Below are positions 49,685 through 61,500 of a DNA stretch of 64,000 nucleotides, piece after piece (the stretch's first letter is position 1; each line of letters starts with the position of its first letter). Origin of the DNA: Gavia stellata (Eukaryota > Chordata > Aves > Gaviiformes > Gaviidae). The stretch lies in assembly GCF_030936135.1 (NCBI RefSeq), contig NC_082613.1, positions 744,001-808,000 of the forward strand, read 5' to 3'. Both the position numbers and the translations under genes were made by a program. The notes beneath the pieces were generated by a model. The model was not told where the DNA came from. It searched no databases and was given only the letters and a program-made list of their open reading frames with translations.

Positions 49685-51094
49685 GTGGCTCACAGGGACG
49701 TCGGAGCAGGGGGAGGCGTGTGCATCTGCTCCTTCTCTGGATTTATGCACTACATCATCTCTGCAGCAAAGGGGTTTCTGAAGCCCTTTAAACTCGGTGC
49801 AGGGCCAGATGGTTGGGCACGGGTAAATATCATTACATGAAGAGGAAGGAAAAATGGCCTGGCTGGGTGACCTTGGTGACATTCAGGACGTGGTGTTAGT
49901 TGGAGAATGGAGCAAAGCCGGCTGGGTTCACCCAGGGTGGGTCATGCAGACCTCCCCCAGTGTCTCCCTATGATAACTACTTTTAAGCCCAAAAGAACGG
50001 GATAGATGTCGGCTAGTGGGATTTCAGTGAAGCGGTGATAGAAGTGCTACTAGGGAAATTAGTGTTTGAGCTGGAGAAGATGGAGTTGAAAAGAACTGAA
50101 AGAGAAGACAGCGGGTAGAACTGGGAGCAGAAGCACGGGCAGGAGGTCCCAGGGCAGCACCTGGGAGCAGACTGGAATCAGTCCTCATTAACACCGCCGT
50201 TAATGACCTGGGCAGGGGGAACGCGGCACCGTGGGGGGCGGCTGGGACTGCAGCCTCCAGAGAGGAGCTCAGCGGGGCTTGACTTGGGGATTTGGCAAAA
50301 ACAAGGCTGAGAGGGGTATGAGTGATGCTTACAAACACTGGGATGGGCAAGTGCCCTTTGCTGAGGCGCAGCATCGCGAGCCATGACCGTGCCGTGGCTG
50401 GGAGGAGGGTGTTTTTCTGGAATGGCCTCTATGTGAGATATTGCTTTTTCTATGACGTTTCTTGATTAGCTCATGATGCGGCTGCCTGGGGTGGCGGGCG
50501 GCGCAGCACCGTGGCCCCGACAGCCCGTCCCCCGCCTGGCTTCGCCCACTCCCAAACGGGCAGTGCGGTTCGGCGGGACGCGCCCGTGGGGACAGGATCC
50601 CTGGGGACCCCAGGCTGTTTCAGACAGCGATCGGCAAGGTCGCACCCAGCTCAGCCGGATCCCCAAGGCTTTGGGACAGCCTGTTCCCAGCAAGTGGGGA
50701 GGCTGGGCAGGATGACACCACCCTGGCCCATGTACCGGGGAGGGGGTAGGATGGGAGTGAGAACCAGAGACAGAGGCATTTAACCCTTACAAAAGGGAGA
50801 GGGACTCATTCTGCAGATGCCTGCAGCCTGGCAGCGGGGGAGCCGGGGCAGGGCGCAGCAGGGACGAGCCAGCAGCCGTTTGCGCAGGACCGTCCTACCG
50901 GCAGCAGGATGCTGGCCGTGGGCAGGAGAGCCAGGCTGCGGCCACAGCCCGCGCAGGGGGCACGGGAGGCTCTCGCAGTGGCACTGGCTGCCCGCTGGCG
51001 CTGGGCTGGGGCAGCGGCGGGGAGCCCAGGCGAGCAGCCCGGTGCCTGGCTCTCAGCCGGACATGGCTTTTCGTTCTGCTCCACGAGGACCACG
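49685..51094. other. Intergenic region downstream of KIAA1755
   Basis: 1.4 kb between the CR1 fragment and the KIAA1755 poly(A) site. No gene was recognised. Confidence 0.75.
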
Positions 51095-51616
51095 CTGGGC
51101 GCTTCCCTTCAGGTTTATTAACATTAATAACATTAGTCCCATGTTAACGAGTGCATGCAGGTAAACTGCCTGTCGTTGTCGCTTGGCCAGGGCTGCAGCA
51201 TCAGCGCAGGGGACGGTAAAACCACCCAGCAGAGGGGGGAGCGTGGAGGGGCCAGTGGGCAGAAACAGCTCAGCACAGGTTTGTGCTCCCATGGGACGCT
51301 CCGAGCATGGCTGCTGACTTCAGGGAACCCTCACCACTGTCCTAGGGCAAACCTGGAGCTTGTAGGGATAAATGCACTTTACGTGAAGATTGCTACACAG
51401 TTAGTAGATCATTAACAAACCTCGTGAGGCTGGTGATGGGGTTACTGCCGTTACACAGCGGGGCGAGGGCTAAGTAAAGGGAACTGAAGGACTCTGGGAC
51501 TGAGGGTTGAGCAACAGGTCCCAGCATCCCACCTCCGAGCACAGGACATCCCATCCAGTCGGTGATTGAGACTTCCACAAATGGACAGAAACAGCCCCAA
51601 CTGGAAGGGACTGGTT
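51095..51616 (-). other. KIAA1755: KIAA1755 3' UTR
   Basis: From the stop codon at 51617-51619 to just beyond the minus-strand AATAAA at 51114-51119. About 0.5 kb. Confidence 0.7.
51114..51119 (-). terminator. KIAA1755: Poly(A) signal of KIAA1755
   Basis: AATAAA on the - strand about 500 bases after the stop codon. It is the first such signal downstream that I see. Confidence 0.65.
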
Positions 51617-52585
51617 TTACTTGGCATTTGCTTTAGCTGGATTCTCGTTGTGGTGGTTCTCCAGGTAAACAATCTGGGGGGGCTTTTTGGAGGGGCAAGA
51701 TGGTCTGGGACTCTGCAGTTCCTGGGGCAAAGCCAGGCTCGCTGCTGGGGCTTCTTCGGTGGAGTTCTGCGAGTCTGAGTCTTCAGAGGAGAAACTGCTC
51801 TGGCTGGAAACCTGGAAGTACTGGGTGGCTTCTGCCTGCTTATCTGCAGGAGGACCGTGCGTGCCGGGGGCTGAGACAGTCCCGTGGGGCACAGCGGTGG
51901 GACACAACAGGTCAGCACCTGGAAAACGCGCCCGGGGAGGCAGGGTGAAGGGATGCCTCTGAAGGGGCTGGCTGTGCTCCTGGGCGAGGTGTCCTGCAGC
52001 TCCCAGGCAGGCTCCGCTCTCGGGTTTTGGGAGGGAGGTGTCATCAGAGACGTGGTGGTGAAAGGCATGGTCGCCCTCCGGCCCCTGACGGCAGTGGGGC
52101 TGCGGGGAGCTCGGCTCCGCACCCAGTGCGGGGCTGGGAACGCTGCCGGCCTGGGGCTGTCCTGGTCCCTGGGCGCTGGGCTCCGGCTGCTCCGCTGCCC
52201 CCCGGCCCCCCGGCCCCGCTGGCTCGGGGCTGGCGGTTGCTTTGCAGACTGGGGCTTCCTTGCACGGGGCTGCAGACCCCGAGCCGAGGGAGCCAGAGGC
52301 ATCTCCCTGCCCGCTGGCTTGTGCTCCCCAGGCCTCCTGCAGCTCTGCCAGCAGCTCCTCCAAGATCTGCCGGGTCTCCTGGTACCTGTGCCGTGCCTCG
52401 GTCCAGGCTGCCAGCCCTCGGCTGCTCTGCATCCTGCACACCTGAGCCTTCATCTCCTGCAGCTTCTCCACAGCAAACTCCACCGACAGCTTCTGGAAAG
52501 AGCTCTGCAGGCACTGCAGCGCCTGGCCCTCCCCGCGCTTCACCCGGGCCGAGCACTGCCTGCAGTCCCGCTTCAGCCCCGTGAT
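51617..52585 (-). CDS. KIAA1755: KIAA1755 terminal exon
   Basis: 322 codons plus stop. About 90 helical residues ([20 protein letters not shown] to [10 protein letters not shown]) are followed by a Pro/Ser/Gly-rich disordered tail with an acidic Ser stretch ([16 protein letters not shown]) and a short end, [21 protein letters not shown]-like. No DH or PH signature is present. Confidence 0.9.
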   Translation of the reverse strand: MTGLKRDCRQCSARVKRGEGQALQCLQSSFQKLSVEFAVEKLQEMKAQVCRMQSSRGLAAWTEARHRYQETRQILEELLAELQEAWGAQASGQGDASGSLGSGSAAPCKEAPVCKATASPEPAGPGGRGAAEQPEPSAQGPGQPQAGSVPSPALGAEPSSPQPHCRQGPEGDHAFHHHVSDDTSLPKPESGACLGAAGHLAQEHSQPLQRHPFTLPPRARFPGADLLCPTAVPHGTVSAPGTHGPPADKQAEATQYFQVSSQSSFSSEDSDSQNSTEEAPAASLALPQELQSPRPSCPSKKPPQIVYLENHHNENPAKANAK

Positions 52586-55500
52586 CTAGAAAAGGCAAGA
52601 ACGGCTGTGTTCACGGCTGCCCAGCTGGCACTGGGTCCTGTGGGAGGAGAGAGCCCACGCACCCACCTTGCCGGAGAACCGGCCGAGCTCCTGCAGCAGC
52701 TCCCGCTCAGCCTGCCGCCGCTCCACCTGCCTGTAGAAGCTCATCAGCTTCGTCCGGAAAAGGGCTGCAGCCGCCTGGAAGGGGTCTGCCTCTGGGAAAG
52801 CTGCGTCTCGGACCTCAGCTGCCTCCTGACACAGGGCCAGGCCGTGCCGGTACTGAGCCTGCAGGGATGGCAGGAAGGAACAAGTTCCATGCTCGGGGAA
52901 CGTCGCTGACCTGCTGCGCTGGGACGCGTGTGCAGGGTGAGGCTGTCTGCAGGTCAGCACTCAGCACTGCTATCAAACCTAGATGGGAAATGTTTCTGGG
53001 CAAGTGAGAAGAAACAAAGAATGGGGATTTTCAAAATCTCTGCTCTGTCCTGGCTCGGCTCAAAAAGCACAAAATGCATTGTTCTGTTGTGAGTGGAGTC
53101 ACCTGCTTCGTCCTCCCTGCGGTGCATGTAACTAAAGGGCCTCTGTGTCTAGAGGTACGGGAGGAACACATCCTTGTCACCACATTATTTGTTGTCTGAC
53201 GGACATCCAGGCTCTGCAGCCTGGCCCTGCGGAGGAAGGGGGCTGCGAAGGACGGAGCGCAGGCGGGGTTGGGAACAGCAGCCCCAGCCCAAAGCGCACC
53301 AAGGAGCAGCGCAACCGTCCTCCTCACCAGAGCAGGGCTGCCCAAAGACCCTGGCAAAGCTGGGTTTGAAAACTGCAGCTTGACCCAGCCAGGCTGGGGA
53401 CACCCAGTTTTGCTCAGAAGCCTCATTCCAAACCTGGGGGATTTGGGCTGATTGTATCAAACTTTGTAAGGACGTTCAATCGTTTCTAATTTGGCGTTTT
53501 CCATTTCTGCTGAGCGCCAGGCAGGGGCCGGAGCCGCCTAACAGCGCTGCTGGCAGCAACACCCTAGGGATGCATGTTACAGAAAAGCCCCCTCCAAACA
53601 TACTGTTGCCTGGATGAGGAACTCGTTAAACTGCTCGGCAGAGGCCGGGAAGCTGTCGGGGCTCCACTCCTCGGTGCCCATCTCCTGCAGCCGCGCCGCT
53701 GCCTCCCCATCCAGCCAGCACCCCAGCTGCAAGAGAGAGCGGGACCAAGGGTCAGGCGGGACCAGCCACTGGCAGCGGCGCTTCCGCAGCACCTCCCTTT
53801 CCTTCCCCGACCGGGGCACCCCATCCCAGGCGTGGTTACGCACAGTCGCGCCGTAATGAAAATCAAAGCTCAGGCAATCCTGTTATTGTCTGGGTTTCCT
53901 TCATCATCAAAAACTGAGGACATGTGCCCAAAATGCGCAGCTGTGGCAACCCCGCAGAGGACAACTTCAACTTGCTGCACGCCAGGGACACCCAACTCAC
54001 CTTGCTGAACTCAGCCTCGAGCTCCCGGACCTTTCGGAGAAACTCCAGGCGCTCCAGGCAACTGTTGGACTGGGACACCAGGTCGTGAAGCTCTTCCTCC
54101 AGCTGGCTGTACAGCCCCTCGGCCGACTCCATGCTGGTCCTGGTGGTAGGGGAGGAGAGGGGCCGTCAGTGCCGGGTGCTGCTGGGCAAGCTGCCGGCTT
54201 CTCCTGAAGATGCCGGCTGAGGCAGCTCTCCGGTGGGCAGGAGGCTCTGGATGGGGCAGCTCCCTGGAAGCAGGTGCTGGCATGTGGCCATGCAGGCAGC
54301 TGGGAGCCAAGGGAGCGGATGGGCAACGACCCAGCACGTGCGGCTGGTGAGAGCCCTGCAGGTGCCCGGGTCAGGAGCCGACCAGGAGACCTCCTCCCCA
54401 CCCGCCTCATGCAACCTCAGAGCCCACCCGGGACACGAGGGCACGTCCTGGGGTGCGGTGGGCTCCAGGCCCTGCACGCCAGGCATGCTGCAGCAGAGCA
54501 CCCTGGCCCTGCAGGTGCCCTGACACCTCCCTGTCTCACGGAGCAAGATGGATGTCAGGGAACATTGGACGGGAAAGCACTGGCTGTCGGTGTGGCCTGG
54601 CCCAGCCAAGAGAAGGGAGCAGAAGGAAGCAGTGGGATTAGTGCTGCCCACACGCATGGACTGCCGGACGAGCACGGCATCGACGGACATGTGTGGCATT
54701 GCTGGATGAGCACAGCATTGCTGGATGAGCGCGGGCATCGCCAGACATGCGTGGCATTGCTGGACGAGCGCAGCATCGCTGGATGAACGCAGCATCGCTG
54801 GACATGTGCAGCATTGTCGGACGAGCGCAGCATCACCGGACGAGCGCGGCATTGCCGGACATGTGCGTCATTGCTAGATGAGCGCAGCATCACCGGATAA
54901 GCGCAGCATCGCCGGACATGTGCAGCATTGCTGGACGAGCGCGGCATCGCCGGGGCTTGGCCCCATCTAGTGGCTTTGCCTGAGACCAGCCTGGAGGGCT
55001 CGCTGCAGGCCTTGCTGAAGGTCTGGTCCTGGGGCAGGAAACCCTCCCAGGGACCCGTGCACCTTCCCCAGCCACGATGACAGGAAATCCTGCAAAGGGC
55101 TGTCGGAGAAGTGAGCTCCAGGCTTGGAGGGAGTTTGCAGGGCAAGAGGGAGCACAGTGCCAGCTCCAGGGCATGCTGGAAAGAAGCTCGCGCTCATGGG
55201 GACCGGGCTGTCCCTGCAGAGGTGGCTCTGTGGGCCAGCGGAGGAGGCCAGGGGTCCCCGGCATTGGCACCCCTCTCCTGGCGAAGCCACCCCCTCCTCC
55301 TACCTGACATCGGCCGAGGCGCTGAGCCGGGCGGCCTCCCTGCGCAGCCTGGCCAGCACAGCCCCTGCCTCGCGCTGCACACACACCAGCTGCGGGTCGC
55401 TCAGCACCCTCTGCATCAGCTCCTGGTGCTTCCCGATGCATGTGGCCACATCCTGTGGAGGGAGGGTCGGACATGTGTCTCACCTGGGGCCTCACCTGGC

Positions 55501-58500
55501 GGCTCCCGGGCCAGCACAGGACGGGCACCCGGGGCTGCACATCAAGGGATGAGCAAAGGGGACAGGGGACAGCCCTGCGGCCAGGAGCGGCCGGTCCAGG
55601 AGCAGCTGCACCAAGTTTTGGGGAAACGGGGAAAAATGGCACTGTGTGCTGGACTGCAGAAGGGCTCTTTGGAAAGCCCTACAACCTGCCCGTTACCTGC
55701 GTCCCCACCAGCGTGTCGGCACTCCGCAGCTCCTGGATGCAGCTCTGCAGCAGCTCCGATGCCCGCCTGAGGCTGGCCGTGAAGGGATGCAGTTTCTGCA
55801 GGTGGGACAGACAGAGGGTCAGTGGGGCCGGGGCAGCTGGGCGAGCAATGGGGTGGGAGGGCAGCCTGCCCATGAGGAAGAGGAGGAGGAGCAGTGCCAG
55901 GCCAGAGCAGGGAATACCGTGTAGCACCGGGATAAAGCCGAGGAGGAAGGGAGCGTGAAGGTGGTTGGGCAGTTAAAGGCAGGAGCAGTCAGAAGCAGGC
56001 AGGAGGGGGTTGCCCGCCTGCGCTCAGAGCTCTCCTTTTCCTTCCCCTCTCCTGGGCTTTCCTGTTGCTTTTCCAGGGATGTCTGTGAGACATGGAAGCC
56101 ATGGTGGGGATGGAGGGGCGCCGTGGGGAGGTGAGGCGATGGCTAATGGTGTGATAACAGACACCTGGAAGAATTGAACCCACTCGCCGTGGCAGTAGGG
56201 GAAGGTGCCGTGCAGCTCCTGTGTCAGCTGGGAGCTGTCGACGTAGCGGCCCAGAGCCTTCAGCGATGTCAGGGTCTCCACCTGCGGAGCACGGGGCTCG
56301 TGAGTGCCGCGGCACCGTGCCAGGTCCCTCCCCAGAAACACCCCCAGGGACAGCCTGGAACAGGGGGCATAACCCCCTCCTGCCCTAAGCACCCCGCTCT
56401 GTTAACTCGCGCGGCGTGGCGGCTGCGGCAGCGCCGCATGCCAGCAGGGCTGAGCGTGCATGCGGCAGCTCCGCTCGGAGCTGCTCCCAGCAGCTCCTTG
56501 GTGTTTGAATGCAGGGGAGATCTCCAGGACTGCAATAATCTGCCAGGACAGCCAAGCTAGGTGATCAAGCTCATTAATATTTCACATTATATTAATTAAA
56601 CTGAGCAGCACTAAAAGAACAATAAACCCTTTCAAGTTGAGCTTTATTATCCCTGTGCCTGCGTCCATCCACTGGAGGTAACTGGGAAGGTGCCTGGCTG
56701 CCCTTCGGCTGCTTTCGCCCGCCTGCGCAGCCCAGCGAACCTAAGGGCCTCACCCTGCACCCGATGCAGCGGGGACCTGCCCCAGCGAGGTGCTGCTCTG
56801 CCCAGGGTCCCCGAGCAGGGGAACTGGGGTCTCCAGGTGAGGGGACGGAGGGTCCCCCGAGGCGGGAGGCTCCTTTCACCCTGGCTCTGCTCTTCCCACA
56901 GGAGACAACGCGGGGACGTGAGGAGGGGACGGGGACGGGGACAGGCTCACCTGCACCCCGGGCAGCCTCTCGCGGTGGGTGACCAGCTCCTTCTCAGCCA
57001 GCAGCAGCACGGTGTGGATGCAGCCCGGTGAGACGCTCTGCAGGAAGCAGGGAAGAGTCACCATGGCAAACCCCACGGCGCAGCCCTCGGGTTACCCACA
57101 GTGATGCCGGGGCTCAGCTGCCTGAGTTGGCTGAGGCCGCTGAGCTCATTACAAAGGAAAAGGCTCCCGAGATCACTGGCATGGGAAATAGAAACGGTTC
57201 GCTCAGGCCATAACCCCGTCCCAACCACCAGCTCCCTGGCAGAATGGACCCATGGAAAGAGCCTCGTGAGCAAACCCCTTCACTCGCACCAGCGATGCTT
57301 CTCCGCACAGGGAGCATCGGGCCAGCGCAGGATTTATCGGACAGGCTGCAGCCAAGCCCTGAAGCCCTGAGCACAGGCAGAGCGGCAGGAAGGTCCCCAC
57401 GGCCCCTGGGATAGCGCAGGGTGCTCCCGCGGCACTGCCTTGGCACCGGCACAGAAACCCGGCCAGGACAAACTGACCGTCGCTGTGGAGCTGATTTCCA
57501 GGTGAGCTCAGCTAGCGGGATGCTGAAGGGCTTGGGGGCTCGCTGCAATGCCGGGCAATAGCGGGGCCGAGACCGAGGCCAGATCCTGTGGAACTGGGAA
57601 GGGGCCTTCGGTCCCAAACCACTGGTGCCTCGCGGCTGGCGTTCGAGGAGCTGGAGAGATGCAAGCGCTGGATACGAGCTCAGTTCAGGGGGCTGGGAGA
57701 AAGGGGGTCTCTGTGCCCTGTTGGAGGACGGTCTGCGCAGCTGCAGACGTGGTCAGGAATTAGAGGTTTATCAGCAACTTTGGGAACAAAGTGGCAGTTG
57801 TTTAAGCGCTGCCAGACCCACAGGGAGTCAGGAGCCAGGACTGGCCGCTGGGGAGGAAGCAGCAAGAGAGATGTGGGTTTTCTAGATAAGTGTATTGCGA
57901 TGCAGCCGCAGGCAGCTGAGAGCTGTCTCGGTAAATCTGCACCGCCACGCTTAGGGGTAAAATCTGCGAGCAAGATAAAAACCGTGGCCCCAGGCACGGC
58001 AGCGCCGCGGGCTGCCGGAGAAGCTGCTGCCAGCCAGGGGATCGCACCGTGCGGCGGGGCCAGGGTAGGCTCCAAGGGACCCCCAAAGAGCGGCAGCTCT
58101 CGCTCCTGGGCAGGGACTCCCCCCCGCCATGTCCGCGGCACCGGCACGCAGAGCCCGCCATACCTGGACAGAGCGGAGTGCCGAGTACAGGACGGGAGCG
58201 GGCGGCTGCTTCCTGGCATCCACCACAACGGTGAGCTCGCCGTCCTTCGCCTCTCGCCTAGCAAGGGGAAATAAAGCAGGAGGCAGAGCGCGCTGGTTAG
58301 AAGCAGCATGTGAAGCGGGGGTCCCTGCCCTCCCGCGGCTCCGAGCCCCCGGGCAGCAGGGTGAGGGCAGGCAGGAACCGGCAGCCACAGGCAATGGCCT
58401 CGTCTCTGTGGGATGCCCCAGCCGAGGGCAGCGCTGGACCTTCACTAATGTGAGCCCCCGTGCCCCCGGGGGTGGCTGCAGGGGGGACAGTGGACACGGT

Positions 58501-61500
58501 GGGGACCGCGCAGGATGTGCCCAAAGCAGCATGAGCGGGATGCTGGGCATCCATCCCAGCTTGGCCCGGGGGCTGCCCGGGACCCCTGAGCAGGGGAGCA
58601 GCCGGGGGGTCCCTGGCAGGTCCTCCTGGCCCTTACCTGGGGAGGGAGCAGAGGTAGAGGACGAGCCTCGCCAGCTCAGCGGCCGAGCACCACGCGGCCC
58701 CCCAGGCGCTGCCGCTGGTGGTCACCTGGAGGAGGGCCCTGCCCAGCCTGTCCGAGCTCCCTGAGGGGAAAGGGGCAAGTGACCCCTCCAGCAGCCACCC
58801 GCCGGCGGCAAACCCCAGCGCTGAGCAAACCCCCGCAGGGGCCGCGGCTGCCACCGGCCTCGCTGCTGCTCGCCAAGCAGGAACGGCTGCCGAGGGCTGC
58901 GGGAGGGGGCTCTGCCCCAGCTCGGCTCGGGGGGTGCAGCCTGGGTTAATACTGTGCAGCTGTGGCAGCGCAGCAGCCGCCCCAGTGCCACCCCAGTGCC
59001 ACCCCAGTGCCGCCCCAGTGCCACCCCAGTGCAGCCTCCCCCAGCCCCTCTGGAGGGGCAGCACTAGCCCACGAGGGCTCTTGGCACGAACGCTGGCCCT
59101 GGAAATGCCAAGGCAGAGCTGCTGGGGACGTTTTTCCTGAGAAAAAAGATGGTTTTTGTCACAGTTTTCCAGCTCTTGGGAAAAGGAAGAAGCCAAATGT
59201 TTAGTGTCTGGCAGCTAAAAGCTGAACGGCTTCATTGGTGAGGAATGGTGTGGGAGGGCTCGGTGCAGCTGGGAACCGGGGCAGCTGCTCGGAGCAGACT
59301 GCTTGTTTTTATGTTTTTAATTTTTTTCCCCAGCTGAAAGGAAATTTTCCGATTGGGGGCTTTCTGGCCTCCAGCAAAGCCCTGAAACCTTCCTCCAGAA
59401 AACCCTCTCCAGCAGCACGGTGTTTTCCCTCCAGAGGCCTCTCCCAACACCCCTGAGGGTCTGGCGGTGCCGGTGGTACCTGGCAGGCACACGATGCCCG
59501 AGTGCAGCAGCCCAGCGTGCAGGTCCTGCCAGGCCGGCGGCTCCCGGCCAGGGGTGCCCGTGTCAGGCGTGGAGGGGCCGTTCTTGCAGCCGGTGCTTTC
59601 CAGGGACCGTTCCTCCGGAGGGGTAGCGGCTGCTGCATCCATACCTGCCCGCAGGGACAGAGGAGAGAGGAGCTGGTGATGTGCAACAAGGCAGAGAAAT
59701 GCAAAAGCTCCCGCAGAGCCCGGGCAGGCGCCGCAGCCCCACTCGGACGGTACCTTTCCCGGCTGGCTTGGCTCTGCCCATCCTGGGCGAGTAGATGGCA
59801 GACATCTTCTTCCAGGCCCCTTCGTGCTGGCTGGTGGCTCTTTCATCCCCGGGGGCCACCGCGAGCCGCGGGCCCTTCAGGAAGGAGAACTTGTGGCCGG
59901 AGCCCGGGGGGAGCCGGGGGCTGCTCTGCCGCACCACCACCTCCGCCTGCGCCCCGGGACTCGTTCTGCAGGGACGGCGGGTGAGAAGCGTGGGGCTGCT
60001 GGCTCCCCTCCCGTGCCGTGCTGGGGTTTCACGTGGGGTGGCGGGGGGCGGCTCGGGGCCATCTGGCTCCTCCAGGATGGCTGCCATCTGCCCAGGGCCA
60101 AAGCTCACCGGGTTCTGCAGCGCGGCCAGGTAGGAGTCGCGGTGGCGGCACCGCGGGCCGTGTGGCCCTGGCTCCGGGCTCAGCTTCCTCCCCAGGCACG
60201 GGGTGCAGGGACCCTCCTCCGAGCTCAGTGCCCCCCCACAGGGCCAGGTGTCTGCCCCCGGCCCCCCGTTCACCCAGGGGAGTGTCGCCTCGGCCCTGGA
60301 CCCCATCGGCCCTGCCAGGCGGGAGGGTGGCAGGGACCTGGCCAGGAGGTCCAGCTGCTCCTGGGAGAGCTCCAGCAGGTCCACATACTCTCCCTCCAGG
60401 TTCTGGCTGATGATCTCGCAGAGGCTGGGCATGGCCAGCGTGGCTGGCTTCTTCTGCAGCCCAGCCTGATCCACCTTGATCAGTCCTGGGTACCTTCCAT
60501 GGCTTGACTTCCGAGAGGTGACCTTGCAGCCTGGGATGGTGCCTGCGACGTTGCCGTAGGGCACCGGGGCATCCGCTGTGCCGTGGGGTGCGGGTGCACT
60601 GGGTGCTGCCGGCTCCGCTGCAGGTTCAGGAGCAGGGCCGTGCCGGGCCCCCGTGGATGCGCCATCAGCTCCAGCCTTGGGCTTGTCGACGAACTCCGGC
60701 GTGGCGATCTTGCTCCATGGCAGCGGGGCGATGCCGTTCTCGGTGGCCACCAGGCAGGTATGCAGAGGGGCTCTGGCCCGGTCGCCGTTGATCTCCTCCA
60801 GCCACTCATTGGTGAAGAGCAGCGCGTAAGCAGCCTCGGGGACAGGCGTCTCCTCCACCGTGCGCAGGTCGCAGGAGAGGTGCTTGACGGTGATGCGCGC
60901 TGAGTGCTCCTCACAGGGCTCTGCTTGCAGGTAGAAGTCCCCGGGGCGCAGCAGGAGGGGGTTGAGTGGCGCGAGGTGGACGACAACTTTCTCGTGAAGA
61001 CACAAGGGCCAGCCTTCGTGGAGAAAGATGCAGTTGAAGTACGGAGCCTGGGAATGAGGAAGAACACAGCACATGAGCGAGAGCTCCCGCCAGCTCTGTA
61101 CCCTCCCAGCCAGCCCCACGCGCTCTCGCTGCCCGGCTCTGCGCCTCCCACAATGGAGACTGAAGAGCCTCGTGACTTGACGGGATGTCCCTGAGCGGAG
61201 CCACAGCAGGGTCCTGCAAACCCAGCCCAAGCCCGTGGCCATTCCCAGGATGCTGGGTGCTCCCCACGTGCTAATAGAGGGGAAACCCCCACCGGAGCCT
61301 CTCCAGGAGTGAGACAAGGTGATCCGGGAGTCCCCCCACCCTTATCGTGGGGACGGCATGTGCCAGGCTCTGTGCCGGAGCCGACCCTGGGAACTGGGCA
61401 CACCACAGTCCCCTCTGCGGAGAGGGGACAGGACAGGGAGGGGGATGTGCAGAGAGGGAGCCTGCAGCCCAGTACAGGCCACGGCTGTACAGGGTGTCAT

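Noticed and set aside
54166-55145. Long minus-strand open frames with a repetitive Cys/Ala/Met-rich protein
   Set aside because: They are translations of the 57-bp period minisatellite inside an intron; the period being a multiple of three keeps them open.
59966-60108. A possible small intron inside the large KIAA1755 exon
   Set aside because: Donor- and acceptor-like sites exist, but the 143-base length would shift the frame relative to the downstream exons that clearly continue the protein.
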